NCBI RefSeq assembly: GCF_022447245.1
Contig: NZ_JAKVBC010000025.1
Coordinates: 16,655 to 80,654, forward strand
DNA length: 64,000 nucleotides
Origin: Kordia sp.
Lineage (GTDB): Bacteria > Bacteroidota > Bacteroidia > Flavobacteriales > Flavobacteriaceae
Direction: 5' to 3'
Numbering within the stretch: position 1 is the first letter of the stretch; each line of letters starts with the position of its first letter. Shown here in pieces: positions 36,377-45,319 of the stretch. Under the pieces are notes generated by a model, which worked only from the letters and a program-made list of their open reading frames with translations, made no database searches and was not told the origin of the DNA. The position numbers and the translations under genes were made by a program.

Positions 36377-37012
36377 ATGAGTTTAACTATTGAATTACAG
36401 AAATATGCAGACGCAAGTGCACAACGTCATCAAGGAGAAGCACAAGTTATTATGAAAAAAGCTATTGACGATTTGATAGCTTCCTATATGATTAGTAAAG
36501 CCTATAAAACTGGAGATATCCTTCCTGAAATTGTTTTAGGAAATGCCATAGGAGCACAAGTACGAGTACAAGATATTTTGAAAGAGCACAAAGTAATTAT
36601 TGCCTTTTATCGTGGAAATTGGTGTCCGTATTGCAATATTTAATTAAGAGCATTTCAAGTAGTAATTCCAGCATTTGAAGTAAAAGGAGCAAAGTTGGTA
36701 TTGATTGGTCCAGAAATACCTGATAATTCATTGACAACAAAAGAGAAGAATGAATTGACTTTTGAAGTATTATCAGACATTGACATGCATGTTGCTCGCA
36801 GTCTAAATTTAGAATACAAATTACCTTCAGACTTGCGAGAACTATATAAGAAATTCGGAATTGATTTAGATTCAAGTCAAGGAAATCAAAATAAAGAATT
36901 GCCAATTGCAGCTACTTATGTCGTAAAGAAAGATGGTACAATTTCATATCATTTTTTAGAAGAAGATTACAAAATAAGAGCTGACCCGCAAGATATTTTG
37001 GTGGCTTTGTAA
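36377..37012 (+). pseudogene. Peroxiredoxin-like (AhpC/TSA) gene broken by one nonsense codon
   Basis: The reading frame from 36377 gives MSLTIELQKYAD and so on, with WCPYC (Cys83, Cys86). At 36641-36643 a TAA interrupts it, and the same frame continues with LRAFQVVIPAF and then VLIGPEIPD to 37012. Family members usually read WCPYCNLELRAL, so the TAA most likely replaces a GAA or similar Glu codon: a single-base nonsense mutation in an otherwise intact 212-codon gene. It is called a pseudogene; a sequencing error or readthrough would restore it. The full product would be a cytoplasmic thiol peroxidase-like protein. Confidence 0.85.
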
Positions 37013-37151
37013 ACAATATTGATTAGCTACTTAATAAGGATTATATAAAATGGATTTTGTGTAATCTCTTTTTTTATTGAAAATTGGTAAATCAACTGTA
37101 ACAAAGTATAAAAATGGGTGTCTATTTTTAGAACATTTTTATTTTTGTAGC

Positions 37152-37892
37152 ATGAAACAACTAAACCCATCTATAAAATTGCATATAGTTATCGGAGTAC
37201 TTTTGAGTGTATGGATATTTTTATTTGCTTTTTTTATTCGTCCTTTTGAGCATGGAACAATGGATTTGTTAGTTTGGACTAAGGTGAGTTTAGGTTTTAG
37301 TATTTTAGCTTTTGTATGCTATGGAGTTATCATTATTTTTCAAAAAATAGTATATCAACAACAATCAAAATGGAGTATATTACTTGAAGTCATTACATTG
37401 TTACTCTTCTTTATGCTCTATACCATTGTCACGTATATTTTTTATAGAAGCCCAATAATAAAAGGAGTGTACAGTTTTACAACTTTTTCAAGAGAAATTA
37501 TTTTAAACTCTGCACTGATTATAACACCAATTTTAATTTTAATACGAACATATACTATCAAGTTGATTCCTGTAAAAGATGATAGCATTACCATAAAAGG
37601 AGAGAACAAGCTTGATATTTTGAAAATCAAACAGGCAGATTTAATCTCAATTTCGAATGCTCAAAATTACGTGGAAATTTTCTATGTAGAACATGGAGAA
37701 TTGAAATCAAAACTAATTAGAAGTTCATTGAAAAAACTGCAAAACGATTTCGAATTTCTATTACAAATCCATCGATCACATTTAATAAACCCAACACATT
37801 TTAAATCGTGGAAAGATTCTTCTACCATTCTATTGACACAAATGGAACTTCCTGTATCTAAAAATTATAAAGAAAAGGTTTTGGCACTGTAA
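37152..37892 (+). CDS. Membrane-anchored LytTR transcriptional regulator
   Basis: The 246-residue protein has four N-terminal membrane helices (about 10-140) and a C-terminal LytTR DNA-binding domain (about 145-246: ISISNAQNYVEIFY, LIRSSLKKLQ, LLQIHRSHLINP, LPVSKNYK). There is no receiver domain, so it is not a two-component regulator but a one-component membrane-bound one. The ATG at 37152 matches the paralogue at 43649-44511. Directly downstream is a tandem repeat that looks like its own binding-site array, followed by the serine hydrolase gene. The signal sensed is unknown. Confidence 0.9.
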   Translation: MKQLNPSIKLHIVIGVLLSVWIFLFAFFIRPFEHGTMDLLVWTKVSLGFSILAFVCYGVIIIFQKIVYQQQSKWSILLEVITLLLFFMLYTIVTYIFYRSPIIKGVYSFTTFSREIILNSALIITPILILIRTYTIKLIPVKDDSITIKGENKLDILKIKQADLISISNAQNYVEIFYVEHGELKSKLIRSSLKKLQNDFEFLLQIHRSHLINPTHFKSWKDSSTILLTQMELPVSKNYKEKVLAL

Positions 37893-37973
37893 TTTTATAC
37901 CTAAAATCACATATTTTATACCTAAAACCCATGTTTTCAACCAAAATCACTGACTTTATACCTTTGTAGCCTT
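37893..37973 (+). promoter_or_regulatory. Tandem repeat with 20-21 bp period upstream of the serine hydrolase gene
   Basis: Four imperfect copies of TTTTATACCTAAAATCAC start at 37893, 37914, 37934 and about 37954, i.e. two helical turns apart. The last copy contains TACCTTTG (37959-37966), a full match to the Bacteroidota -7 box. The spacing is what LytTR-type regulators (AgrA/ComE class) use, and the regulator gene ends at 37892. It is read as the operator array of the promoter for 38039. Confidence 0.65.
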
Positions 37974-38038
37974 TACCTATTTTAAAAGGCTGTTTTTGAT
38001 ATTATTTTTGAATTCATCAATCAAAATGAATATTAAAA

Positions 38039-40123
38039 ATGAAAAAAATAGCTTGGCTAATCTTTGCCTATTTATGTCTCTACATTAGTTTTCGTCCATT
38101 CAAATATTTCTTAGCAGATGGACCAATTGATTTACTCGCTAACAAACCCGATGAAGTATTAAATAGTGTTGTATATATGACAACGTTTTACATTCACATC
38201 ACTTTTGGCGGAATTGCGTTACTCGTTGGTTGGGTACAATTCATTAAAAAGTTTCGTGATAAATTCAGAAAAGCACATCGAATTATTGGAAAAATATATG
38301 TGCTTTCTGTATTGATAAGTGCGCCTGTTGGTTTTTATATTGGATTTTTTGCTAGTGGTGGTATTGTCACACAAGTTGGATTCACGTTTGGAGCATTTAT
38401 ATGGTTTGTAGTTACTTATATAGCGTACAATGCCATTCGAAAAGGAAACGTTGCAAAACATAGAGAATATATGATTTATAGTTATGTAGGAAGTTTTGCT
38501 GCCGTAATGCTGCGTTTTATCCTTTATCCGCTAATTAATATCACGGGAGATTTTGCGTTTGCCTATAGTATTTCTGTATGGGCAAGTTGGTTGCCAAATT
38601 TTGGAATTGCGTATTTATGGATTCACAAAAAGGATTTACTAGTTTCGATTTATGAAAAATACAGAATCAAGCAAGTTTTAATTGGTATGTTTTTACTAGT
38701 GGGAACTATGCTACTAGTTTCTTATATGAGTCCACAAACATGGTTGTATAAAGCTGCTGCGTTTAAAGGAGAAGCCCTTAAAAAACAATCTTTTTTGACC
38801 AATTCGTTCTTTACAAAAGAAAAGTTTGAGAAAATTGAAACCTATCTTAAGGAAGAATCGCAAACGACAAGCATGATTGTGTTAGAACATGGAAAAGTCG
38901 TATATGAATACGGAGATGTTTCTGAAATAAGTTACAATGCCTCAGTGCGAAAAAGTATTCTGGCAATATTGTATGGAAAATATGTTGAAGATGGAACTAT
39001 CGATTTGAATCAAACTATAGGTAATATGGGAATTGACGAAGATGACGGATTGCTTCCTATTGAAAAACAAGCCACCATTGATCATATTATTACTGCGCGA
39101 TCAGGTGTATTTCATCAACCAGTAAATGGAGGTTATGACACTCAAAATCTAAAGAAACGAGGAAGTGTAAAACCCGGAGCATATTTTTTATACAACAATT
39201 GGGATTTTAATGTAGCAGGATTTATTCTAGAAGATAAAATAGGGAAAACAGTCTATCAAGAACTGCAAGAACAATTAGCAATTCCATTGGGTTTTCAAGA
39301 TTGGAATATCCAGAATCAAGATCGAACTGTAAATCCTGAAAAGTCACGTTATTCCGCTTATCACATGCACCTTTCAACACGTGATATGGCAAAAATTGGT
39401 CAATTAATGTTGCAAGAAGGAAAGTGGAAAGGCAAACAATTAGTTTCTAAAGATTGGGTTAAAAAGATCACGACTCTCATTACTCCGAAAGACACTGTAA
39501 ACAAACGTTACAATGAAGATGTTTCGTCACCAGTTCAATTTTCGTATGGATATATGTGGTGGGTATTTGATCGATTTTATGACAACCCTAGTTTTGAAGG
39601 TGCATATACTGCCAGAGGTGCATTTGGACAATACATTACAGTGATTCCAAAACGAAATGTTGTAGTAGTGCACAAAACAACTCCAGATGTTTATACACTA
39701 TTAGGTTTTTCGAATAGAACATCAACTCCAGCTTGGCGTTATTGGTGGATTTTACAAAAGTTGATGTTGAATGGAAAATCGATTGCTGAATTGGCAAAAG
39801 ATAAGTCGACGGACGAAGTTATTGCATTTATTAAGGCTGAATACAAAAATGATTCAGGATATAATATTTCTGAAGGCTTAATCAATAGATATAGTGAATC
39901 GCTAGCTGAACAAGGAAGGCATAAAGAAGCGATTCAATTTTATGAATTAGTTATAGCGTTGTTTCCAGAAGGTTATTATACACATCGTGCGTATGACAAT
40001 TATATAAGAAGTTTACGAGCACTTGAAAGAGAAGATGAAGTATTGCCATGGATGGAAAGGTCGTTCAAGGTAAATCCTTGGAACAAAGAATTGGGAGAAG
40101 AAATTGAGCGATTAAAATCATAG
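38039..40123 (+). CDS. Membrane serine hydrolase: DUF2306 domain fused to class C beta-lactamase-like domain
   Basis: The 694-residue protein joins an N-terminal DUF2306 membrane domain (about 1-230, seven helices) to a beta-lactamase/penicillin-binding-type hydrolase (about 255-590) with nucleophile motif S-V-R-K (Ser302, Lys305) and Y-N-N (Tyr385, Asn387), and a C-terminal TPR-like helical segment (about 610-690). The hydrolase faces the periplasm if the helices number seven. Class C-like hydrolases of this kind cleave amides or esters (peptidoglycan peptides, D-amino-acid peptides); no substrate can be named. The tandem repeat upstream suggests control by the neighbouring LytTR protein. 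Confidence 0.88.
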   Translation: MKKIAWLIFAYLCLYISFRPFKYFLADGPIDLLANKPDEVLNSVVYMTTFYIHITFGGIALLVGWVQFIKKFRDKFRKAHRIIGKIYVLSVLISAPVGFYIGFFASGGIVTQVGFTFGAFIWFVVTYIAYNAIRKGNVAKHREYMIYSYVGSFAAVMLRFILYPLINITGDFAFAYSISVWASWLPNFGIAYLWIHKKDLLVSIYEKYRIKQVLIGMFLLVGTMLLVSYMSPQTWLYKAAAFKGEALKKQSFLTNSFFTKEKFEKIETYLKEESQTTSMIVLEHGKVVYEYGDVSEISYNASVRKSILAILYGKYVEDGTIDLNQTIGNMGIDEDDGLLPIEKQATIDHIITARSGVFHQPVNGGYDTQNLKKRGSVKPGAYFLYNNWDFNVAGFILEDKIGKTVYQELQEQLAIPLGFQDWNIQNQDRTVNPEKSRYSAYHMHLSTRDMAKIGQLMLQEGKWKGKQLVSKDWVKKITTLITPKDTVNKRYNEDVSSPVQFSYGYMWWVFDRFYDNPSFEGAYTARGAFGQYITVIPKRNVVVVHKTTPDVYTLLGFSNRTSTPAWRYWWILQKLMLNGKSIAELAKDKSTDEVIAFIKAEYKNDSGYNISEGLINRYSESLAEQGRHKEAIQFYELVIALFPEGYYTHRAYDNYIRSLRALEREDEVLPWMERSFKVNPWNKELGEEIERLKS

Positions 40124-40201
40124 GAATCAATATATCATCACCGTAAGCACTCAGTAAAATCTGTAGTGTGTATGTCTTTAAACTGAAAAACGAAAAAAAA
40201 T

Positions 40202-40765
40202 ATGACTAACAAAATTTTATTTCAAACTGGTATTGGCTTTATCCTAATAGGGCAAATTATTCTATCAAAAGGGAATGAATTTGTCTACAATTTACAACCA
40301 ATTGATTTTGCTCATTGGTGTTTGCTGGTTGGAGTTGTTCTTTTAATTCCACAAGTAATTTCTTTCCCTAAAAAACCAATGGGTTTTATCGGAATACCGA
40401 TTACTATGATAGGAATCACCTGTATGATCGGAATGTGTGTAATTGACTTCATTTTTTGGAGTTACCCAAATGATGAGCTACGTAACGAATTTGCCAAACA
40501 TCTAGTACAAGTGCCATCGGTTTGGAAAACGTTTATGACAATAGGACCAAGTTCAAAGGTATTTAATTTGGGCTTACTTATTTTAAGTTTCAATTATCTT
40601 AAGACTGAAAAAATCGGAATAGGAGTTTTATGTATTGCTACATTGATTTTATGGCATGTCATTCCAACACCTCATAGATTACTTTTTGGGTATTCTTTCA
40701 CTTTTATTGCTTTTGGAATCATTCTTTTTAGAAATGAAATCAAAAACAAGTTGCAACAACGATAA
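40202..40765 (+). CDS. Integral membrane protein of unknown function
   Basis: This 187-residue hydrophobic protein has about five to six predicted membrane helices and no signature motif. It is encoded 78 bp after the serine hydrolase on the same strand and probably belongs to the same transcription unit. I do not recognise the family. It is followed by 425 bp of gene-free DNA. Confidence 0.75.
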   Translation: MTNKILFQTGIGFILIGQIILSKGNEFVYNLQPIDFAHWCLLVGVVLLIPQVISFPKKPMGFIGIPITMIGITCMIGMCVIDFIFWSYPNDELRNEFAKHLVQVPSVWKTFMTIGPSSKVFNLGLLILSFNYLKTEKIGIGVLCIATLILWHVIPTPHRLLFGYSFTFIAFGIILFRNEIKNKLQQR

Positions 40766-41190
40766 CTGCAGCACTTCTTCCTAATTTTGTTTAATAGGAT
40801 GATTTGTATAAGCACTCGCGAATACCCATATTATTTGTTTAATGTAGATTTTTACAATCTATTCTACATAAGAGATGATATGGGTATTTGTACCTCATTG
40901 AGAAGTTAGTAGAACTTTTCAAATCATCTTTATTAAATAACGTTTCACAAGTTTTGATACCATGAAACAATCCAGTAGCTTCTTTACAAATAAAAAAATA
41001 GTGTCAAAAACAGATATATGGATTGAAAAAACTTGAATTTTGTAGCACATTTCTAATATTCAGGAGATTATTTTGTGAGCGTAGCTTTAATAAATAAATA
41101 AAAGTAGAGTGTCAGTTAGGATACAAAAACTATAATACTACACATTATTTACAAGAAGAACCATAAAAAGAACTCAAAAGTTAACTAGCT
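40766..41190. other. Gene-free region with a nested inverted repeat at 40821-40888
   Basis: AATACCCATAT (40821-40831) and ATATGGGTATT (40878-40888) form an 11-bp outer stem; inside, ATGTAGA (40842-40848) and TCTACAT (40863-40869) form a 7-bp inner stem. The 68-nt element has no T-tract after it in the form of a classical terminator (TTTG only), so it may be a structured RNA end or a small repeat. Nothing else was seen in this region. Confidence 0.5.
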
Positions 41191-42250
41191 TTGGAGAACA
41201 AATCAGTTTATAGCGAAGAAGCGTTTGAAGCATTTGAAAATAAAGATGTTGAAGCACTGAAAGCTATTTTGAGAAAAGGAATACATCCTAATAGTTTGAA
41301 AAATGAAAATGGTGATTATTTTTTTAGAATACTAGATACCTATGAAACATTGGAAAACGAACATTTTGAAATATTTACTTTGCTATTAGAATATGGTACA
41401 ACTCCAAACTTAGATGATTTTTCGTCCTATAATCCATCAAGTGATCAAGAGTGTTACAGAAGAAAAGAGTCGTCTGCAGATGAAATGATTCAACAGTTAT
41501 TGGCGAATGAAGTTGATGTAGATAGTTTACGAAGTAGAAAGAAGGAATCTTTACAACAATCGGCTGCTGTCAATGGTAAATTAACGCTTTTAAAGCATCT
41601 TCTAGAAAAAGGACACGATATCAACTGTAAAACGAAAAGAGGCAACAGTGCGCTTATATTGGCTATTCAATATAATAGAAGTACGGTAGAACACTACAAT
41701 ATTTATTAGACCATGGAGCAGACAAAAATGAACTGTTTGCATTTTACAATAGAAAAACAATTTTAAATCAAGTTGTTAGAAGCAAAAGAATTGATATTTT
41801 AAAATACTTAGTTTCCTTAGGTGTAGAAGTGAATGCATTGGATTAAGGTGAATATCCATGCATTTTTGATTGTGCATAATATGGTTCAGCACTAATGTTT
41901 GAAGCACTTGTAAAACTTGGTGCAGAAGTAAAACATATTTGCATAACATTTTGTACAGACTCGATTTGCGATTGCGAGACAAAGGATTTTCAAAAGGTGT
42001 TAAAGAAACTGCTTTTCAAAAATTACAATTTCTTCGTGAAGAAGGTTATGAGATTACCAATTATGAAATGTTAGATTCTTTTATCGATTAGTTGAAAAAC
42101 AGAAAAAAGATCAAAAAGTTTGAAGAAAAAATTGTGGTTTCCCTTTTAGAAATGGGATATATGCCTAATAGAGAAACCGAATTCTTAAATTACGCCAACA
42201 ATGTAAATAGTACAGCAATTTTAAATGCATATCAGAAGGTTCAAGAGTAA
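41191..42250 (+). pseudogene. Decayed ankyrin-repeat gene
   Basis: The frame starts at a TTG at 41191 (no ATG) and reads 172 residues of ankyrin-like repeats (ALKAILRKGIHPNSL, FTLLLEYGTTPNLDD, LLKHLLEKGHDINCKTKRGNSALILAIQYNRSTVE). At about 41690 a frameshift moves the message into a frame giving LQYLLDHGADKNE; this then meets TAA codons after ALD and after FDCA, further shifts, and TAG after DSFID, before ending at 42250 with AYQKVQE. At least three in-frame stops and two frameshifts make the gene non-functional. The protein would have been roughly 350 residues. Confidence 0.85.
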
Positions 42251-42259
42251 TCTAGGTTT

Positions 42260-43366
42260 CTATTTCTTCTTCATTCCAAAAAGAAAACGCACAATTTTAA
42301 ACGGATAAATGAGAAATCGATAGATCAGCACAATCACAGGAAACGTCGTGATTAGTACTAAAAGTAGTTTCCAAAGAATCGCAATATCCAATTGCACTAT
42401 ATAATATGCAAACACTACAATTACTGTTTGATGTAAAATGTAAAACGGATAAATAGCTTCGTTGAGTTTTTTAACCAAAGTACTTTTCTTATTCAACCAA
42501 ATTTGTCCGTAACCCAAAAGTGTAATTACAAAACTCCAGCCGACTAAGCAACATACTAAATACCAAAGCATCCAACCTTGTGTGCTGCTTAAATATGGCG
42601 AAATCCATGCTCCGGGAACAAAATAATACACATAAAATACGATCGAACTTATCAGAAATAAAAGGAAGTTTAGTTTGCGATACTGCTTCAAGTGTATCCA
42701 AGTCAATTCTGCGGAAGCGAACAGCATTCCCAACACAAAGAAAAAACCGTAAAAGAAAGTCGAGGAGAAATTGAACAAATCTTTATCATAACTCGGATAG
42801 TATTGTTTTAGGATAATAAATACCAAGCTTAACGGAATTACCAAAGCAAATAATCCGAAGCGTTTTGCGGTAAAACGTTCAAAAAGTTCCAAAAAACGGT
42901 TGGATTTTGAAGATTTTAAGAACAAAATGAATGGAATGATACAAATAGACATCCAAAAGAGATTGCCAATAAACCACAAATGGTTTTCACCAAAATCAGC
43001 ATTTGTATAAATTTCCCAATAGGAAGTATATGCAGCTCTATTCTCAAAGAATGTTTGTGGTGGTACAATAAACAGAACACCAAAAAACAACGGAATCAAT
43101 AAGCGAATGAAACGCTCTTTTGCAAATTGAATCCATGTGCGTTTGGAAAAAGCGAAAATGGTTCCTGTGCCAGAAATTAAAAAAAGCAACGGCAATCGGA
43201 ATTGCTCAAAGAACACCATAATATCATCTAAAAATTTGCTAGATTCTCGGTTCATGATATGAAAATCATCGCCATTAAAAGGCATACCAATATGATGAAA
43301 ATATACAGCTAAAATGGCAATTACGCGAAGCCAATCCAAATCGTATCTGCGAGTTTTTGAGGTCAT
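42260..43366 (-). CDS. Acyltransferase family 3 membrane protein
   Basis: A 368-residue inner-membrane O-acyltransferase with about ten helices. The signature start YDLDWLRVIAILAVYFHH (His20/21 zone) and the RLPLLFLISGTG segment are typical of the OafA/YrhL group, which acylate sugars of LPS, peptidoglycan or exopolysaccharide. No second (SGNH) domain is fused. It is a single gene on the minus strand. The acceptor cannot be told; capsule or cell-wall glycans are likely by family. Confidence 0.88.
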   Translation of the reverse strand: MTSKTRRYDLDWLRVIAILAVYFHHIGMPFNGDDFHIMNRESSKFLDDIMVFFEQFRLPLLFLISGTGTIFAFSKRTWIQFAKERFIRLLIPLFFGVLFIVPPQTFFENRAAYTSYWEIYTNADFGENHLWFIGNLFWMSICIIPFILFLKSSKSNRFLELFERFTAKRFGLFALVIPLSLVFIILKQYYPSYDKDLFNFSSTFFYGFFFVLGMLFASAELTWIHLKQYRKLNFLLFLISSIVFYVYYFVPGAWISPYLSSTQGWMLWYLVCCLVGWSFVITLLGYGQIWLNKKSTLVKKLNEAIYPFYILHQTVIVVFAYYIVQLDIAILWKLLLVLITTFPVIVLIYRFLIYPFKIVRFLFGMKKK

Positions 43367-43456
43367 AAATCGTTCGTTTTTTGATGAGACAAACGTATGA
43401 CAGAAAGTAATACAATGCTTTAAAATGTGACTATTAGCAAGATATTGTGACGAAAT

Positions 43457-43478
43457 ACACTTCGACTTCGCTCAGTGT
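43457..43478. repeat. Short dispersed repeat with terminal dyad
   Basis: The 22-bp element starts with ACACTTCGACTTCGCTC and ends with AGTGT, so its ends (ACACT/AGTGT) are complementary. It matches motifs at 6721-6740 (inverted) and 22002-22018. Confidence 0.5.
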
Positions 43479-43560
43479 AAACACTTCAGGGCTGTTTTTA
43501 GCAAACATTTGACTTTTCTCAATGTGAATGCTTATTGTATTTTTTTTTGTTTAGTTTGAT

Positions 43561-43618
43561 TCGTCATTGTGAGAAAGTATGACGAAGCAATCTGTTTGTT
43601 GAAGAAATAGATTGCTAC
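43561..43618. repeat. REP-like element
   Basis: CGTCATTGTGAG (43562-43573), then AGCAATCT (43586-43593) pairing with AGATTGCT (43609-43616). The sentence-like pattern 'CGTCATTGnGAG...GAAGCAATCTGT' is a common dispersed repeat of Bacteroidota intergenic DNA; this copy is imperfect. Confidence 0.5.
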
Positions 43619-43648
43619 AAGTTTTTCAAAACTTTTAAAATGATGTAA

Positions 43649-44511
43649 CTAGCTATTCTCAAAAAGCATGTTAAACGCTTTCAACTTAGATCGTGAAACA
43701 GGAACAGTGTTTGTATAATTTTCTAAAGACAATTGATAACCTTGCGCATTTCCACTACATGAAATTATTTTATCCAAATTCACCAAGTAGGAGCGATGTG
43801 TTTTGTAAATATTTGAAAACTCCTGTAAGCGTATTTCCAATTCTTTTAGTGTAATGCGAACCAGTATTTTGATACTTCGGTATTGTTTTTCAGAAAGATT
43901 TCGGTGTAATTACTTTCTACTTTGGCGAATAGAAAGTTGTGTATTTCAAATTGAAGCTTTTCGTTTCCAGAAGTAATCTCGATAGTTTGCAATTGCGTGT
44001 TTTCAGTAGTAGAAGGAAGTGTTAGCTTTTTTAAACTTTTAGAATGTTTCTGAATCAAACGTTGTAGATTCAAGGGTAATACAATGCTCAATAACAAAAC
44101 GCCAACAAAGAAAGAATTGCGGACTTCTTCATAAAAATATCGAAACGACCAATTGTTTGGATTTTCATAAATTAAATCACGAATCAAAAAACTTCCAATT
44201 CCAATCAAAATTAAGGCAATACATAAATGCAGCATTTCCTTTCCAATCGTCCAGCGAGCATCATCTTTTATAAACCAATTTACAACGGTGAAATACAAAA
44301 ACACAATTGGAAGTGGTAAAAACGCATGAAAACAAATAATCCAAATATGATCCATTTTATGTTCTGCAGGATTAATTTCAAACGGTTCAAACGCATACGA
44401 AAACACAAAACTTAGCAAAGTGATGATTCCCAAAATAAGCAACAATTGCTTTTTGTTATTGTAAATGTATGGATACGGTTCGCGTAGGTATTTTAAAATT
44501 CGTGCAATCAA
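43649..44511 (-). pseudogene. Membrane LytTR regulator gene with a single frameshift
   Basis: Two frames together encode a homologue of the regulator at 37152: the upstream one (44511 to 43846) has four membrane helices and the first LytTR half (FLFAKVESNYTEIFLKNN), and the downstream one (to 43649) has the rest (EIRLQEFSNIYKTHRSYLVNL, VPVSRSKLKAF). Near 43862 the message reads TACTGGTTCGC where TACTTGGTTCGC would keep the frame (KYLVRITLKELE), so a single T deletion explains the break. The first frame starts with TTG. A sequencing error could also give this; otherwise the regulator is lost. Confidence 0.82.
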
Positions 44512-44558
44512 AGTTCAAAAATTGAAGCGCTAATTTAATTGGAATTTAGAAAATACAA

Positions 44559-45107
44559 CTATTTCTTATTTGCTATTTGATCTTTCGCTAGTCGTAAAAT
44601 ATAATCTCTGACCTCTTTTTGCGAAGGATTATCGATTTCAAATTGCACAAAATAGTAGTGGCGATTGCACTTTTTATTAGTGAGCTGAAAAAATTTTTCA
44701 TAGGTAGCAAATATTGGCTTTTCATCTCCATAATAAATATCAATTTTTGATCTTTTAGATTTTCCTTTCAAATCACTTTCTGCATTATCATTATAATGTG
44801 TAACATAACTGTGAGTCGATTTTATGATATGATTCCTACTTTTATCTCTATATGTATCTATTGTGAATGCTCCAGAACCTATTTCAACCTGTGTTCCATT
44901 AATTGAATCGATTAATGCTAATGATCCTTCTGCGATTCTATGACTAATAGGTGAAAAATCGAAATGTTTAGTTTTAGAATCTTTTATTCTCATATCCATG
45001 ACATGTGTCCACGGAATTAGTTCTTCTAATTTTGATAAGGTTTGATTCTTCTCTTGTCCAACAACAAATATTGAACAAAAGAAGAATAGAAAAGTGATGT
45101 TTTTCAT
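44559..45107 (-). CDS. Secreted protein of unknown function
   Basis: The 182-residue protein has a signal peptide (cleaved near VVGQ, residue 17) and a soluble remainder with no recognised domain; its sequence is mainly mixed alpha/beta with a positively charged end. It is encoded on the minus strand upstream of the broken LytTR gene by 47 bp and may have been under its control. No lipobox is present. Confidence 0.7.
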   Translation of the reverse strand: MKNITFLFFFCSIFVVGQEKNQTLSKLEELIPWTHVMDMRIKDSKTKHFDFSPISHRIAEGSLALIDSINGTQVEIGSGAFTIDTYRDKSRNHIIKSTHSYVTHYNDNAESDLKGKSKRSKIDIYYGDEKPIFATYEKFFQLTNKKCNRHYYFVQFEIDNPSQKEVRDYILRLAKDQIANKK

Positions 45108-45319
45108 GTATTATTTTTAAAAAGAAATGTATTGATACGTTGTCCAATTTCGTCAATAGTAAACAAAATGGCTTTGTTCAATTCATTTTGTCTCGTTTCA
45201 ATTGAAATTCTCTAGGATGTTACTGCCAAAAATAGCAGTACATACAATAAATTTCTAATAATACTAGTATTGGTTAATTTAGTTGATTAAAATATTAAGT
45301 TATCGAAAGAAAGTCAACT

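Noticed and set aside
37893..37973. CRISPR array
   Set aside because: The units are about 20 bp, imperfect and without spacers; there are no cas genes. They fit a regulator binding array better.
38039..40123. True beta-lactamase conferring resistance
   Set aside because: Class C-like motifs alone do not show lactamase activity; the membrane fusion and the absence of a secretion signal argue for a peptidase or esterase role.
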